A stretch of 64,000 bases of DNA, from positions 3,469,001-3,533,000 of the forward strand of contig NZ_CP146991.1 of assembly GCF_001941975.2 (NCBI RefSeq), written 5' to 3'. Under the pieces are notes generated by a model. That model was not told where the DNA came from, did not search any database, and worked only from the letters and a program-made list of their open reading frames with translations. Made by a program: the position numbers and the translations under genes. Origin of the DNA: Sporomusa sphaeroides DSM 2875. Lineage in GTDB: Bacteria > Bacillota > Negativicutes > Sporomusales > Sporomusaceae. Below are positions 10,029-19,968 of the stretch, piece after piece (position 1 is the stretch's first letter; each line of letters starts with the position of its first letter).

Positions 10029-10876
10029 TATATTTTTTATTCCTTTTTTTATGCTCTTGTATACATTTTTGTGCGATTTTATCATATTCACATATAATTG
10101 AATTCCTAGGTACAATCGTTTTGCTTTGTTTCATTAAAAAATATTTTGCTCCTACACAAATATTATATCCACATTTGAGTAACGTATATATTAATCCATA
10201 TGTTTTATCCTTATATCCTTTCTTTAAAAAAAATTTTAAAACTTCTTTAATATTTTTAATAACTAATTTATAAAAAATATTTTTTTCATTGTTTTAAATA
10301 TAATGCTTTTGCCTCAATCGTAGTATACCTGTTAAGTTTTTCCAGAAAGTGTTCAACATCAATATAGCCAAAATGAATAAAGGATAACTCCTTATTTTCA
10401 ATAAAATAAATTTTTGCCTTATAATCAATTTGAAAAAACGAATGTATATTATCAGAATAGCTAACAATATTTCTTTTGAAAAACCGTATATGTGGATTTT
10501 CTAGAGGTGCGCAGTCTCCGCCTATTATAGCATGCCCAAAAAAATAATTGAAATGTGGTATCGAAACTGCATCATAATAATTTTCTTTCATGATTTTAAT
10601 TAATATATTTTTTAAGTCGACAGGAACAATTTCATCTGCATCTACTGATAATATCCATTCATTGGTTGCTAAACTTAATCCGTAACTTCTAGCTGGATCA
10701 GCATATTCCATTTGTTCGAAAAAAAATATTTTATCAGTATATTCTTTTGCAATTTGAACTGTTTTGTCCTTACTATGCATATCAATAATAATAATTTCAT
10801 CTACCCATTTGACGCACTCTAAACAATTTCTTATATTTTTTTCCTCATTTAAAGTATGGATAATTACACTAATCAT
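10006..10876 (-). pseudogene. Family 2 glycosyltransferase split by a frameshift
   Basis: The first part (10286-10876) encodes a WaaE-like GT2: ISVIIHTLNEEKNIRNCL, VDEIIIIDMHSKDKT, VDADEIVP, then NRYTTIEAKALYLKQ and a stop at 10286. A second frame is open without a stop from 10293 to 10006 (95 codons in very AT-rich DNA). It continues with KEVLKFFLKKGYKDKTYGL and CVGAKYFLMKQ. The intact GT2 at 29906 has the matching C-terminus LLDFLKRYILKGGFRDGMPG then FAKLYE, so the two pieces are one gene broken by a one-base indel around 10288-10298, next to an A-run. ATG 10876 (AAGGTG upstream) is preferred over GTG 10885. A sequencing error is possible. Confidence 0.8.
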
Positions 10877-11714
10877 ACTTTTCACCTTTTCCCTTACACC
10901 ATCTACAATAAGGGTTAGTACATATATGTTCTTCCCAATTACATTTTAGTAATATGGGTCTAATGATTCCTAATATAGATAATAATCTTTTTATATATCC
11001 CTTTATGTAAATGTTTTTAGCTATTTTATTTACGTTTATGCCATATTTAGTCATAATATTTTTATGTTCTATATTTCCATTCTTATTTGTAGAACTAACC
11101 CCCATCATACTAAAAAACACAACAGGAATATCTATAAATTTAAAAGAAACATTTTGATCAAATAAAAAAAAGAGAAAAAAGTCATAATCGGCAGCAATCT
11201 TGTAATTTATATTAAACTTTTTCTTTGAAAATAATTTTCTCTTGCAAAACATCCCTGGATGTGGAATCATTTCTCCATTATAGTTCAAGTTATCTCGGCT
11301 AACATGATTATTCGATTTCGCCTGTATAAATAATGTATCATTGATGTTTAAAATATTAGCAGATAAAATATCTTCTCCATGAATCATTGAAACTATTTCA
11401 TCAATAATATAATCGTTAACTAATGCATCATCTGCACCTAAAAATTGAATATAATCTCCTGTCGCAATATCAATGCCCTTATTCATAGCATCATAAATTC
11501 CATTATCCGGCTCGCTAATCCAATAAGCAATTTTATCTTCATATTTTTTTATAATATCAATTGTTCCGTCCGTCGAATTACCATCAATAATAATATATTC
11601 GATATTAGGATACGTTTGATTTACTACACTATAAATTGTCTGTTCTATCGTTTTTACAGCATTATAGCATACTGTGATAATGCTAATTTTCCAAAAATAC
11701 TGTTTCCGTATCAT
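10869..11714 (-). CDS. Family 2 glycosyltransferase (WcaA-like)
   Basis: A 281-residue GT-A transferase: ISIITVCYNAVKTIEQTI, IIIDGNSTDGTIDII, then EPDNGIYDAMNKGI, the signature of the colanic-acid WcaA/amylovoran-type subgroup, and LGADDAL as the metal site. The C-terminus ends in an unusual Cys-rich tail (CNWEEHICTNPYCRWC), which could bind a metal. Substrate unknown. It overlaps the start of the next (frameshifted) GT2 by 8 nt. AT-rich like its neighbours. Confidence 0.87.
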   Translation of the reverse strand: MIRKQYFWKISIITVCYNAVKTIEQTIYSVVNQTYPNIEYIIIDGNSTDGTIDIIKKYEDKIAYWISEPDNGIYDAMNKGIDIATGDYIQFLGADDALVNDYIIDEIVSMIHGEDILSANILNINDTLFIQAKSNNHVSRDNLNYNGEMIPHPGMFCKRKLFSKKKFNINYKIAADYDFFLFFLFDQNVSFKFIDIPVVFFSMMGVSSTNKNGNIEHKNIMTKYGINVNKIAKNIYIKGYIKRLLSILGIIRPILLKCNWEEHICTNPYCRWCKGKGEKYD

Positions 11715-11745
11715 ATATGTATTACCTTAACTTCCATGATTTCTT

Positions 11746-12909
11746 TCAGTCAATATAAATATCGGGTTTATGGAGTAAAACCTTTCTGGCATTTTTAATA
11801 AAGCTTACTTTTCGGTTTGGAACACTGTTTAATTCTATAATATTTTTTATAAATTCATTATCATCTTCAACACAAAAACCACCAGCAAATAATTCATTAG
11901 GATAACCAACCATACTTTCTTTAAAAAGAATGACGGGTATCCCTTTTACAATACTTTCTAATACTTTTATCTTCACTCCACTTCCTAACTTGTTAGGCAC
12001 AATTACTAAATCGCTTTTTTTTATATATTCATCTACTGACTTAACTGAGCCTGTAACAATTATCCTATCTGAATTATATTGCCTTATTCTATAGTCTGGG
12101 TTTGCTCCGACAATATATAATTTATATCTATTATCTAATTCCAATAATTTATTGAATATATTCTCAATAAAATATTGAACGCCCTGAACATTAGGATACC
12201 AGGACATACTTCCAAGAAATAAAAGATTAAAAGTTGGCTGTAATAGTTCTTCCTCATTTTTAATTTGAGGAAATGCAAAATAAGGACGAATAATACTTGA
12301 AACCTTATTGTTTTCATTTGAAAGCGCTTTAAGCTCTAGAACATCTTCTTGACATAATCCCCATAAATAATCTACATTCTTAATTGCTTTTTTTTCATAT
12401 GATTTTAAATTAAAATTAAAAATTCCCATTTTTAGTTTTTCTTTGCAGTTATTTACATACTTTATGTTTTCTATTAAATTCTTGTATTCTACATTATGGG
12501 CTAATAGGATTATTTTAGTTTGGGTTCGATCAATCAGGTACTCTGCAGACTTAAATATAGAATACATACGTAGATGATCTATGATAATATAATCGTAATT
12601 ATTACTATTTAGTAAATATTGGAACTGATCTTGCATATTCTTTGTATCCATATGTATTCGATTTCCATATTTGAAATACAATAAATAGTCATGTTTTAGA
12701 GTAGTTGAGTATTTAACTATTCTGATTGAAGAAAGTTTATCTTTTATTCTAAGATAATTTTCGTCCTTTTCTATCTTTTCTTTTTCACCAAACGCAAGAA
12801 CATCTATAGAATATAATTCAGATAAAATATCTACAATTCCAGCAGAGAAAATCGAATCTCCAGCGATACAAGGAAAAATATTTCCTGTTAAAAAAAGTAA
12901 TTTTTTCAT
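11746..12909 (-). CDS. GT4-like glycosyltransferase
   Basis: GT-B fold protein of 387 residues starting MKKLLFLTGNIFPCIAGDS. Donor-domain blocks FLGSMSWYPNVQGVQYFI and VIVPNKLGSGVKIKVLESI are the same as those of sugar transferases with a PEP-CTERM/stp1-type GT4 domain. HNVEYKN lies in the acceptor half. It is related to the product of the gene at 7819 (shared HNVEY, WPN/YPN, GSGV blocks), so the two may be distant duplicates with different linkages. Substrate unknown. AT-rich. Confidence 0.85.
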   Translation of the reverse strand: MKKLLFLTGNIFPCIAGDSIFSAGIVDILSELYSIDVLAFGEKEKIEKDENYLRIKDKLSSIRIVKYSTTLKHDYLLYFKYGNRIHMDTKNMQDQFQYLLNSNNYDYIIIDHLRMYSIFKSAEYLIDRTQTKIILLAHNVEYKNLIENIKYVNNCKEKLKMGIFNFNLKSYEKKAIKNVDYLWGLCQEDVLELKALSNENNKVSSIIRPYFAFPQIKNEEELLQPTFNLLFLGSMSWYPNVQGVQYFIENIFNKLLELDNRYKLYIVGANPDYRIRQYNSDRIIVTGSVKSVDEYIKKSDLVIVPNKLGSGVKIKVLESIVKGIPVILFKESMVGYPNELFAGGFCVEDDNEFIKNIIELNSVPNRKVSFIKNARKVLLHKPDIYID

Positions 12910-12987
12910 TTTTCACCTACGTGATTGTATAAATTTATTTAATCTATAAATCCTATCTATCTAAAAATCATTTCATATATTATGAAA

Positions 12988-13890
12988 TTACTTCGAAAAT
13001 AATTTGTCCGCAATCCCGCCTACAGTATAAAAAAAATTCCGAAAAGAATAGTAAACTCTTCTTCTAAAAGGTTCCCGGCGATATCTTATATAAAGCCGAA
13101 AAGAACTAACAAAACTCCTTAATAGAATTAACAGATAGTCCCACACTGAATGTTCTAAAGAAAATATTTTATTAGAACATTTCCCACAGTTATACTCAGA
13201 TTTCAATAACCAGCATAGCGCCATTTTATATGAAGCAATAAGGTGATATACTTTAATACTTGGGACGTAATAAATCGTATGTCCACTGTTGGCTAACACT
13301 AACATTAAGTGAGTTTCTTCTCCATATGCAAGTGCACTGCCTTTCATACCAAGATTAACATCGAAAGATATTCCATTATTAAATATACTACGATGGTATG
13401 TCATATTGCTACCGCAGATCCATTCATACTTTACATCAATTTCTCGCTCCTCATAACAAATTTCAAATTTTCCATATTCAGGTGGAAACCAATCTGGAGG
13501 TAATTTTAAGGTAAATGGGTAGTAAGGGCCTCCAAAAACTTTAATGCTAGGCTGTCTTTGAGTAAAGCTTACAATTTGTTCACACCAATCTGGAAATGCC
13601 TTAGCGTCATCATCAATATAAGCGATGTATTCTCCCTTAGCCTCAAGCCACCCTCTATTTCTGGCGTGACTAAGACCTTGATGAAACTCTGTAACCATTC
13701 TGACGTTAGGGTATTGGTCACAAAAACTTTGGGACACTAATTTAGTATCGTCAGTTGAATTATTATCAACAATTATAACTTCGTATATTTGTTGAGCTAA
13801 AGTTTGAGATACTAGAGACTTTATACATGTTTCCAATAGGTTAACCCGATTGAAAGTACAAACGACTACAGATAATTGTACCTTATCCAT
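12988..13890 (-). CDS. Family 2 glycosyltransferase
   Basis: A 300-residue GT-A enzyme: LSVVVCTFNRVNLLETCIKS, VDNNSTDDTKLV, and YIDDDAKAFPDW as the metal-binding DDD motif. GMKGSALAYGEETHL near residue 190 is the acceptor-binding ED-type block of galactosyl/rhamnosyl-type enzymes. The C-terminus is basic and hydrophobic and probably membrane-attached. It lies in tandem with the GT2 at 13906 (15-nt gap). The linkage formed cannot be assigned. Confidence 0.87.
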   Translation of the reverse strand: MDKVQLSVVVCTFNRVNLLETCIKSLVSQTLAQQIYEVIIVDNNSTDDTKLVSQSFCDQYPNVRMVTEFHQGLSHARNRGWLEAKGEYIAYIDDDAKAFPDWCEQIVSFTQRQPSIKVFGGPYYPFTLKLPPDWFPPEYGKFEICYEEREIDVKYEWICGSNMTYHRSIFNNGISFDVNLGMKGSALAYGEETHLMLVLANSGHTIYYVPSIKVYHLIASYKMALCWLLKSEYNCGKCSNKIFSLEHSVWDYLLILLRSFVSSFRLYIRYRREPFRRRVYYSFRNFFYTVGGIADKLFSK

Positions 13891-13905
13891 ATAAACTCTC
13901 CCTAC

Positions 13906-14997
13906 TCACCTAATACAGTTTAATAGCAACTGTATACTACGTTTATAAAAAGTCGCTCTCTTTTGCTCACTTAATCCCAACGTCAAGAATCCCCACAAAG
14001 CGAGCCATCTTGTTCCAATAGCATTTATACAACAGGAAAACCAAACATCTACAAGCGTTCTAACATGTACAGTTTCAGAACCAACGCTAAAACTCTTTAT
14101 TGATAAAATTCTCAACCATTTTTGTGTACGTTTTAGAGTTACCAAACTCACGGGAAACTTTCTATTACATATGTTTTTGTGAATTTCGTAAAATTCGTCA
14201 GTTAATTCAACTCCCAACTGAGATAAAAGCAATTTACGAGCCCTATCAGCAAAGTGGATTTGAGCATCATTGTGCTTTCTTCCTATTTGGTTTTCTGATA
14301 AACGATATTTTACCAATGGTTCTGGAATGTTTGCCAACCTAACAACTCCTGAACAACGAATCCATAGTTCATAATCTTGCGAATATCGATACTCTTCGTT
14401 ATAGCATAATCCCAATTTGCACAACAGATTACGACGGAAAATAACCGTAGAATGAGCTAAGCTATTATAAAATAAAAGCCTACTGGTAATTTCATTATGT
14501 TCAATAGGATATTGCCATATCTCATGTCTTACACCAAAAGTTTCGACCCAACTCCCGCAAACACCAATATCCGAATGCTCTTTCATAAACTGAACCTGTT
14601 TTTCCAGACGTTCGTCCAGACTAATATCGTCACTATCCATTCGTGCGATATATTCTCCTTGTGATAACGCAATCCCCTTATTAAGGGATACTGTCAGTCC
14701 TAAGTTAACTTCGTTATCTATCAATCGAATACGAGGGTCAGAATATGACTGAATAATGCTTCTGCTAGTATCAGTGCTTGCATCATTAATTATCAATAAC
14801 TCAAAATTTTTGTACGACTGTTTTAAAATACTCTCAATAGCTTCTCTTAAATATTGTTCTCCATTGTAAACTGACATAAGTACAGTTACTTTTGGACATT
14901 TACTTGCAAGGTCAGTTTCCCATTCTAACATATACTGTTCCACACTGCTCCACCTCATTACGTTTATAAATGTTTCGCAGGTCAAAGAAAAAATCAC
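13906..14997 (-). CDS. Family 2 glycosyltransferase
   Basis: GT-A transferase with VTVLMSVYNGEQYLREAI, LIINDASTDTSRSI, ARMDSDDISLDERLEKQ and YSQDYELWIR, the last typical of the acceptor-site D in this subgroup. The frame opens with GTG at 14997 (363 residues). ATGs at 14958 and 14931 are possible true starts, since the conserved domain begins only at about residue 36 and no start has a strong ribosome site. It probably adds an O-chain sugar. Confidence 0.85.
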   Translation of the reverse strand: MIFSLTCETFINVMRWSSVEQYMLEWETDLASKCPKVTVLMSVYNGEQYLREAIESILKQSYKNFELLIINDASTDTSRSIIQSYSDPRIRLIDNEVNLGLTVSLNKGIALSQGEYIARMDSDDISLDERLEKQVQFMKEHSDIGVCGSWVETFGVRHEIWQYPIEHNEITSRLLFYNSLAHSTVIFRRNLLCKLGLCYNEEYRYSQDYELWIRCSGVVRLANIPEPLVKYRLSENQIGRKHNDAQIHFADRARKLLLSQLGVELTDEFYEIHKNICNRKFPVSLVTLKRTQKWLRILSIKSFSVGSETVHVRTLVDVWFSCCINAIGTRWLALWGFLTLGLSEQKRATFYKRSIQLLLNCIR

Positions 14998-15028
14998 CTT
15001 TCAATGTCGAAAGCATTCGCTTTCTAAT

Positions 15029-16882
15029 CTAACTGTTCTTATCAAACCAAAGCGCCGTTACTAATAATATCCAAGTTTTGTAATTGTCTTCCTGTGCCAA
15101 TTTTTGCGTTTCATTATAATCTACAGCTTCAAATATCTTAGATTTATTATTATTTAAATATTCTTTTCTTAATTTGATTACTGATGAGCGTTTAAGCCAT
15201 TGTCCTACGGGAGCACCAAATCCTTGCTTTGATCTGGTTCTTATAGCTTCCGTCCATTCTGCCTGATAGGCTTTCCTTAATACTATCTTATCTTCATCCT
15301 TGGTTAGCTTCATGGAATGTGGCAATAAAATACAAAATGAAGCAAAATCCACATCTAGAAACGGTGCTCTTAATTCAAGGCTATTGGCCATTGATGCACG
15401 GTCGATTTTAACTAAAATATCTCCTGGCATATAATCAAGCAAATCCATTTTTAATACATCATTGATATTCTTTTCTGGACTACATATATTTTGTTCACAC
15501 TTAATTCGATCGTAATTATCATCATTTAATTTTTCCCGTGACACCGGTCTAAAAATTCTCTTTAACTCATCATCGCTAAAATATGTGTTTTGTGCTGCAT
15601 GAGCAGTTATTATATTATCATACTTTCTTTTGAATACTTCACATTGTAGATTCATAGACAATCGTTGATATTGCTTAAGCTTCAATTGTGCAGCTATTCT
15701 AGCTGCAATTCGTAGCGTAAAATAACGCAAATGATCACCCTTAGCCTTATCCAAACCTAATAATGACTTATACCAACTGTATCCTCCTAGTAACTCATCT
15801 CCCCCATCACCGGTAAGAATCACTTTCATATGTTGACTCGCCAATTTCGATAGTAAATAAGTAGGAATATTGGAAGAGTCCGCGAAAGGTTCATCATACA
15901 CTTCATTCATCTTTAAGAGCATTTCGCCAATATCTACATTTTTAGCAGTTAATTCTTGATGTTTTGTCCTATATTTGTTAGCAATTTCCATCGCATATGG
16001 TCCTTCATTAAAACCATCCTCAAAGCCAAAAGAAAATGTATGTAAATCTTTTTTATATTTACTAGCAACAGCAACCACTGTACTAGAATCTAATCCACCG
16101 CTTAAAAATGCCCCTACTGGCACATCAGCCACCAGTTGCTTCTCAATAGCACAAGAAAACAAACGCTTAAATTCACTACAGGCATCGTCCAAGGTTATTG
16201 AATTATCAGTTGTTGGCAAGTTCCAATAACGCTGGATTTCTAAGTTTCCTTGACGATATTTCAAGTAGTGTGCCGGAGGCAATGTATAAATATTTTCATA
16301 TATCGTTTGATATGGGTGAACGTACAAGTGCTGTAAATAATGTGCTAGAGAGTGATAGTCTATTCTGGGTTGCACTAAGCCAGAAGCCAAAATCGCTTTG
16401 ATCTCAGATGCAAAAATAAATTCTCCACTTTCGCCCATGGCGTAAAAAAATGGTTTTTCACCGAAACGATCCCGGGCCGCAAAAAGTGTTCTGTTTTCTT
16501 CATCCCATAAAGCAAACGCGTACATACCCGGTATTTTTTTTAAACAAGCAACATTATCTCTTGCATATAAAGCTAAAATTACTTCGGTATCTGATTGGGT
16601 TTTAAAGGGATACTCAAGCACTTCAGTCTTAATATTCTTATAACCGTAAATTTCTCCGTTAAAAACAATATGATTAGCACATTTAGCACATTTCATCGGC
16701 TGCTTTCCCGTAGACAAATCTACAATACTTAATCGCCGATGTCCCAATGCACAATTCCCAATAAGTGCTATCCCCTCATCATCTGGGCCACGGTGATGAA
16801 TAGACGTAAGCATTTTGCGTAAGACTCCCTCATATAGCTCGATCCGAGTATTATTGCTAATGATTCCAGCTATTCCACACAC
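15029..16882 (-). CDS. asnB: AsnB-like glutamine amidotransferase
   Basis: 617-residue asparagine-synthase family protein. The N-terminus MCGIAGII exposes Cys2 as the glutaminase nucleophile, and HHRGPDDEG and GHRRLSIVD belong to the class II amidotransferase domain. The synthetase half has LSGGLDSS (PP-loop, ATP) and later LTGDGGDELLGGY. It starts with GTG, one base from the stop of the upstream GT11 gene, so translation is coupled. Inside an O-antigen cluster with ugd and a uronate epimerase, it more likely amidates a uronic acid (as the AsnB homologue WbpS does in Pseudomonas) than makes free asparagine. That role is inference. Confidence 0.92.
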   Translation of the reverse strand: MCGIAGIISNNTRIELYEGVLRKMLTSIHHRGPDDEGIALIGNCALGHRRLSIVDLSTGKQPMKCAKCANHIVFNGEIYGYKNIKTEVLEYPFKTQSDTEVILALYARDNVACLKKIPGMYAFALWDEENRTLFAARDRFGEKPFFYAMGESGEFIFASEIKAILASGLVQPRIDYHSLAHYLQHLYVHPYQTIYENIYTLPPAHYLKYRQGNLEIQRYWNLPTTDNSITLDDACSEFKRLFSCAIEKQLVADVPVGAFLSGGLDSSTVVAVASKYKKDLHTFSFGFEDGFNEGPYAMEIANKYRTKHQELTAKNVDIGEMLLKMNEVYDEPFADSSNIPTYLLSKLASQHMKVILTGDGGDELLGGYSWYKSLLGLDKAKGDHLRYFTLRIAARIAAQLKLKQYQRLSMNLQCEVFKRKYDNIITAHAAQNTYFSDDELKRIFRPVSREKLNDDNYDRIKCEQNICSPEKNINDVLKMDLLDYMPGDILVKIDRASMANSLELRAPFLDVDFASFCILLPHSMKLTKDEDKIVLRKAYQAEWTEAIRTRSKQGFGAPVGQWLKRSSVIKLRKEYLNNNKSKIFEAVDYNETQKLAQEDNYKTWILLVTALWFDKNS

Positions 16883-17761
16883 CTATAGCTTCACCCACTT
16901 ATCAGGAATTAAATCCCTAGTATCATAGTCCTTTACTCTAAACCATTGCTCCGGAGAAATTACTATTTTTTTAGAATTTTGATTTAACCAAGCCCCCCAC
17001 CAGCTAAATGAACTATTAGCAATGATATTATGTTTACATATACTCATCAGTATCATATCTTCATAAGAATGTTCTCCATCATTATGATCAACAATAACTA
17101 TATTAGAGCTGCTACTAAAATGGTGACGTACCCACGCAAGACAGTCAGAAAAGATATAATATTTTACATCGCTTTTATTTCTCGCTATATAGTCCATCGC
17201 TTTATTGTAATACTCTATTGGCATTACGCCATGTACTTTATTAGCTTCTGGATTTGTTACATAATCGCTACGCCGAATATGAAGTGATATAGATTCATTT
17301 CTAGTAATTTCTTCTGCTAAGCTTCGACTCTCATAACTCATTTCCGCTTTTAAAGAAAAATCCTGTCGGATAACATCCTCTATCGCCTTAAAATATTTCT
17401 CACTTTGCCAATAACCTGCTAAATATAAATTTCCTTCCATCTCCAAAACAAGAGAATCAAAGTGAAATTGCCTTTCTCTTACAACTGTTAAATCAATTGT
17501 TTTTTTATCAATTCCAATTTTTCCCATCAATACTCTTAGTTTTTGCTTCCATCCATCAAGTCGAAGTGCTGCAAGTTCGCTTGCAGTTGCAAATCCCTCA
17601 GAAATATTAAAACAGTCAAGCTCATACTTACGAAGCTTGTCCCCCCGAAATGTATAGGTATCGAGTTTAAAAGTAGTATTTAGTTTAATAGATAAGTACC
17701 TACCTAAAGCATACTGAAACATCTGATTTCCTAATCCGCCGTTTAACTGGACAATTACCAT
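16883..17761 (-). CDS. Alpha-1,2-fucosyltransferase, family GT11
   Basis: Transfers L-fucose from GDP-fucose to a galactose-type acceptor. The 292 residues start VIVQLNGGLGNQMFQYALGR, the GT11 hallmark. SLHIRRSDYV near residue 150 is the conserved HxRRxD donor motif, and ANSSFSWWGAWLN near 260 is the third family motif. All three are intact. It fits the gmd-fcl pair that makes its donor at the other end of the cluster, so the O-chain should carry fucose. Confidence 0.93.
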   Translation of the reverse strand: MVIVQLNGGLGNQMFQYALGRYLSIKLNTTFKLDTYTFRGDKLRKYELDCFNISEGFATASELAALRLDGWKQKLRVLMGKIGIDKKTIDLTVVRERQFHFDSLVLEMEGNLYLAGYWQSEKYFKAIEDVIRQDFSLKAEMSYESRSLAEEITRNESISLHIRRSDYVTNPEANKVHGVMPIEYYNKAMDYIARNKSDVKYYIFSDCLAWVRHHFSSSSNIVIVDHNDGEHSYEDMILMSICKHNIIANSSFSWWGAWLNQNSKKIVISPEQWFRVKDYDTRDLIPDKWVKL

Positions 17762-17764
17762 CTA

Positions 17765-18463
17765 CTATTCCTTTCTAGCAAACACATGACAGCCAAAATA
17801 CAACATTTCGTTTGACCCCGTATCCTGGCGACTTAATCTATCAAGCCGTTTCAACAGTTGCTTTTCAATCCAACGTTCCAATAGATTAGCTTTGCAGTTT
17901 GTGTATTTATTTGCGACTCCATCAATTCTTCGCACTTCCTGAGCTAAAAACTCAAAATAATTTCCATTCTTTTCAAGTTCAATAATATGAAATCCATATG
18001 CAGGCAAATGTTTTTCATACCAATAGCTATTAAACCCAGACACGAAATGAAAAGGAGCAAAATGTGTTAGACTACAAAACGGAGCAGTAAGTAATAGTAC
18101 ACCTTGTGGTTTAATTAATCGTGAGAACTCTTTCAACGCTAATAAAGGATCCGGAAGATGCTCAAATACCTCTGTGCACATAATAGCATCAAAGGATGCA
18201 TCAGGTCTTGGTATACTGATAATGTCAGAAACAATATCCAAATTATCCTGATTCCATGAACCAGTCTGTAAACCTTTGTTATCTCCGGAACCGTTGTATT
18301 GCCCGAAGTCCTGCGAAACATAGCGAAGGTGTGTGCAATACGGCTTAAACTTTCGTTCACCAGCTCCGGCATCGAGTATAAGGCATCCATCTGGGATCTC
18401 TTGCAACTTCGTCTCAATCCATGTTTTACGATTTGTCTCGTTTTGTAAACCAACCAGTGCCAT
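17765..18463 (-). CDS. SAM-dependent methyltransferase (type 11)
   Basis: A 232-residue class I methyltransferase: ILDAGAGERKFKPYC is SAM motif I, and CTEVFEHLPDPLLALKEFSR with GVLLLTAPF are motifs II/III. The target is unknown. Context points to sugar methylation of the O-chain. It overlaps the following DUF268 gene by one base and is part of a three-gene methyltransferase set beside Wzt. Confidence 0.85.
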   Translation of the reverse strand: MALVGLQNETNRKTWIETKLQEIPDGCLILDAGAGERKFKPYCTHLRYVSQDFGQYNGSGDNKGLQTGSWNQDNLDIVSDIISIPRPDASFDAIMCTEVFEHLPDPLLALKEFSRLIKPQGVLLLTAPFCSLTHFAPFHFVSGFNSYWYEKHLPAYGFHIIELEKNGNYFEFLAQEVRRIDGVANKYTNCKANLLERWIEKQLLKRLDRLSRQDTGSNEMLYFGCHVFARKE

Positions 18464-19254
18464 TAATTTTTCCTCCTAAACCAGAAGCACCCACATCCGT
18501 AGTTCTGTTGATTTGCCATTTCCTTTGTAGCATTTCTAATAAAGCCGTACTTAATATGCAAGTCTGGCACAAGCGAAAACTCCTTTAACTCAAATTCAGA
18601 AAATACTTCAATAATTTGGTCATATGAATATATTCGATGCGCATTAAACATAGTTTTAGGCTTCCCTATAGGAACAACAAAAAGAAGGTCACCGTTTACA
18701 GCTAATACTCGTTTCAGTTCCGAAATAGCTTTTAAGTCACCACATGGATCAATCATATCTCCATATCGCCCTAGACCAATATGCTCTACTACATGCATAC
18801 ACGATAGAGAATGTACAGTCTTATCTTCGAAAGGTAAGTTTAGTAAATCGCCTTTTTTTGACTGTAAATTGCCTAACTGTAAAATTGCTTGCCGATAATC
18901 ATAAAAATCCACAGGAATAAACGCCGAAACTATACTGATAAAAGCCAGACTTGAGGATATATCAATATGTTTTTCTGGCTTTTGTACAGCTAGAATTCTA
19001 GCTGCCCATGCAGGATGGTAAATATAATGAGAATCGAAGCCAGTTGTTGATGTCCAATCATTTAAACATGGATGTCTCTCTGACCAACGAAGTTTGTTTC
19101 CATTTTGTTGAAAGAGTTTTTTGTTGTAATGGGAGAATTCATAATAGAAGCGGCATGCTTTCTTTATAGGTAATATCATAGACAAAAGTTTCTGATAAAC
19201 TAAGCTAATTCCTGGTACTTTTTTTACTTGCGCCTTAGCATATTCCCATTCCAT
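18463..19254 (-). CDS. DUF268 protein, methyltransferase-like
   Basis: A 263-residue protein of the DUF268 family, judged from SLSCMHVVEHIGLGRYGDMI, AISELKRVLAVNGDLLFVVP and the Cys-rich terminus YGCGCFWFRR. The central part reads like a degenerate class I methyltransferase (the HVVEHIGLG block occupies the motif II position). A short basic and hydrophobic N-terminus may attach it to the membrane. DUF268 proteins commonly occur in polysaccharide clusters. No reaction is established. It lies between two other methyltransferases. Confidence 0.78.
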   Translation of the reverse strand: MEWEYAKAQVKKVPGISLVYQKLLSMILPIKKACRFYYEFSHYNKKLFQQNGNKLRWSERHPCLNDWTSTTGFDSHYIYHPAWAARILAVQKPEKHIDISSSLAFISIVSAFIPVDFYDYRQAILQLGNLQSKKGDLLNLPFEDKTVHSLSCMHVVEHIGLGRYGDMIDPCGDLKAISELKRVLAVNGDLLFVVPIGKPKTMFNAHRIYSYDQIIEVFSEFELKEFSLVPDLHIKYGFIRNATKEMANQQNYGCGCFWFRRKN

Positions 19255-19286
19255 AACATTCCCTCTTTCGTTCCCATCCGCAGATT

Positions 19287-19961
19287 CTATCTATTTTTCC
19301 AAATACTCTCATCTACAAATATCGTATTAATATAAGTATCAGCATAAACAAAATACCTTTGCTGCAACATATAATCAATAATATCATCCAATTTTTTTTC
19401 AGTTTTGTCCTCAGTATATGAAAGAGTCTCTATGCAAAACACTTTGGGGCGAATTATATTAAAGTCAATCGACTTCAAAATACTTAACTCATACCCCTCT
19501 ACATCCAGCGATATAAAATCTGGAACAAAATACTTCTTTGATATTTCACTAATTGTAATGAGTGAAATTGGAATAACCTTTTTTATCTGTTGCTTTCCGT
19601 ATGAAGCATAACGTAATGCCGTTTCTTGACAAAATGTATTCAGTGTATTAGTTGACATAACATAAAAATTTGCTTCGGTTTCCTCACCTATCCCAATTCC
19701 CGCATTTAAACATATATCCTTACCTCTAGTTCTTTTTATTGCTGGGAACAAGTCTGGATCAGGTTCAATACATATTCCGCTTGAACCCTTATTATAAAAG
19801 TAATAAGTGTTATTCAAATGAATTGGGTGATTAGTCCCGATGTCAAAATAGGTAGGTTTATCAATTTTAAGGCTATGAAATATGAATGCTACTATAATAT
19901 CTTCACCACACTGAGCAAAGGTTTTTTGACCATGCCTGTCTTTTAAAAAAAATGAATTCAT
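19287..19961 (-). CDS. FkbM-family methyltransferase
   Basis: A 224-residue FkbM-type O-methyltransferase. YFDIGTNHPIHLNNTYYFY is the SAM-binding start, CIEPDPDLFPAI follows, and ISLDVEGYELSILKSID is the family's most conserved block. It stops 7 nt before the wzt start on the transcribed strand order, directly next to the exporter. In ABC-exported O-antigens a terminal methyl group often sets chain length and is recognised by Wzt, so a capping role is plausible (inference). Confidence 0.88.
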   Translation of the reverse strand: MNSFFLKDRHGQKTFAQCGEDIIVAFIFHSLKIDKPTYFDIGTNHPIHLNNTYYFYNKGSSGICIEPDPDLFPAIKRTRGKDICLNAGIGIGEETEANFYVMSTNTLNTFCQETALRYASYGKQQIKKVIPISLITISEISKKYFVPDFISLDVEGYELSILKSIDFNIIRPKVFCIETLSYTEDKTEKKLDDIIDYMLQQRYFVYADTYINTIFVDESIWKNR

Positions 19962-19968
19962 ATATATG

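Noticed and set aside
10029-10115. N-terminal extension of the GT4 gene at 9006
   Set aside because: The family N-terminus begins at 10028. The extension lies over the tail of the frameshifted GT2 gene in another frame.
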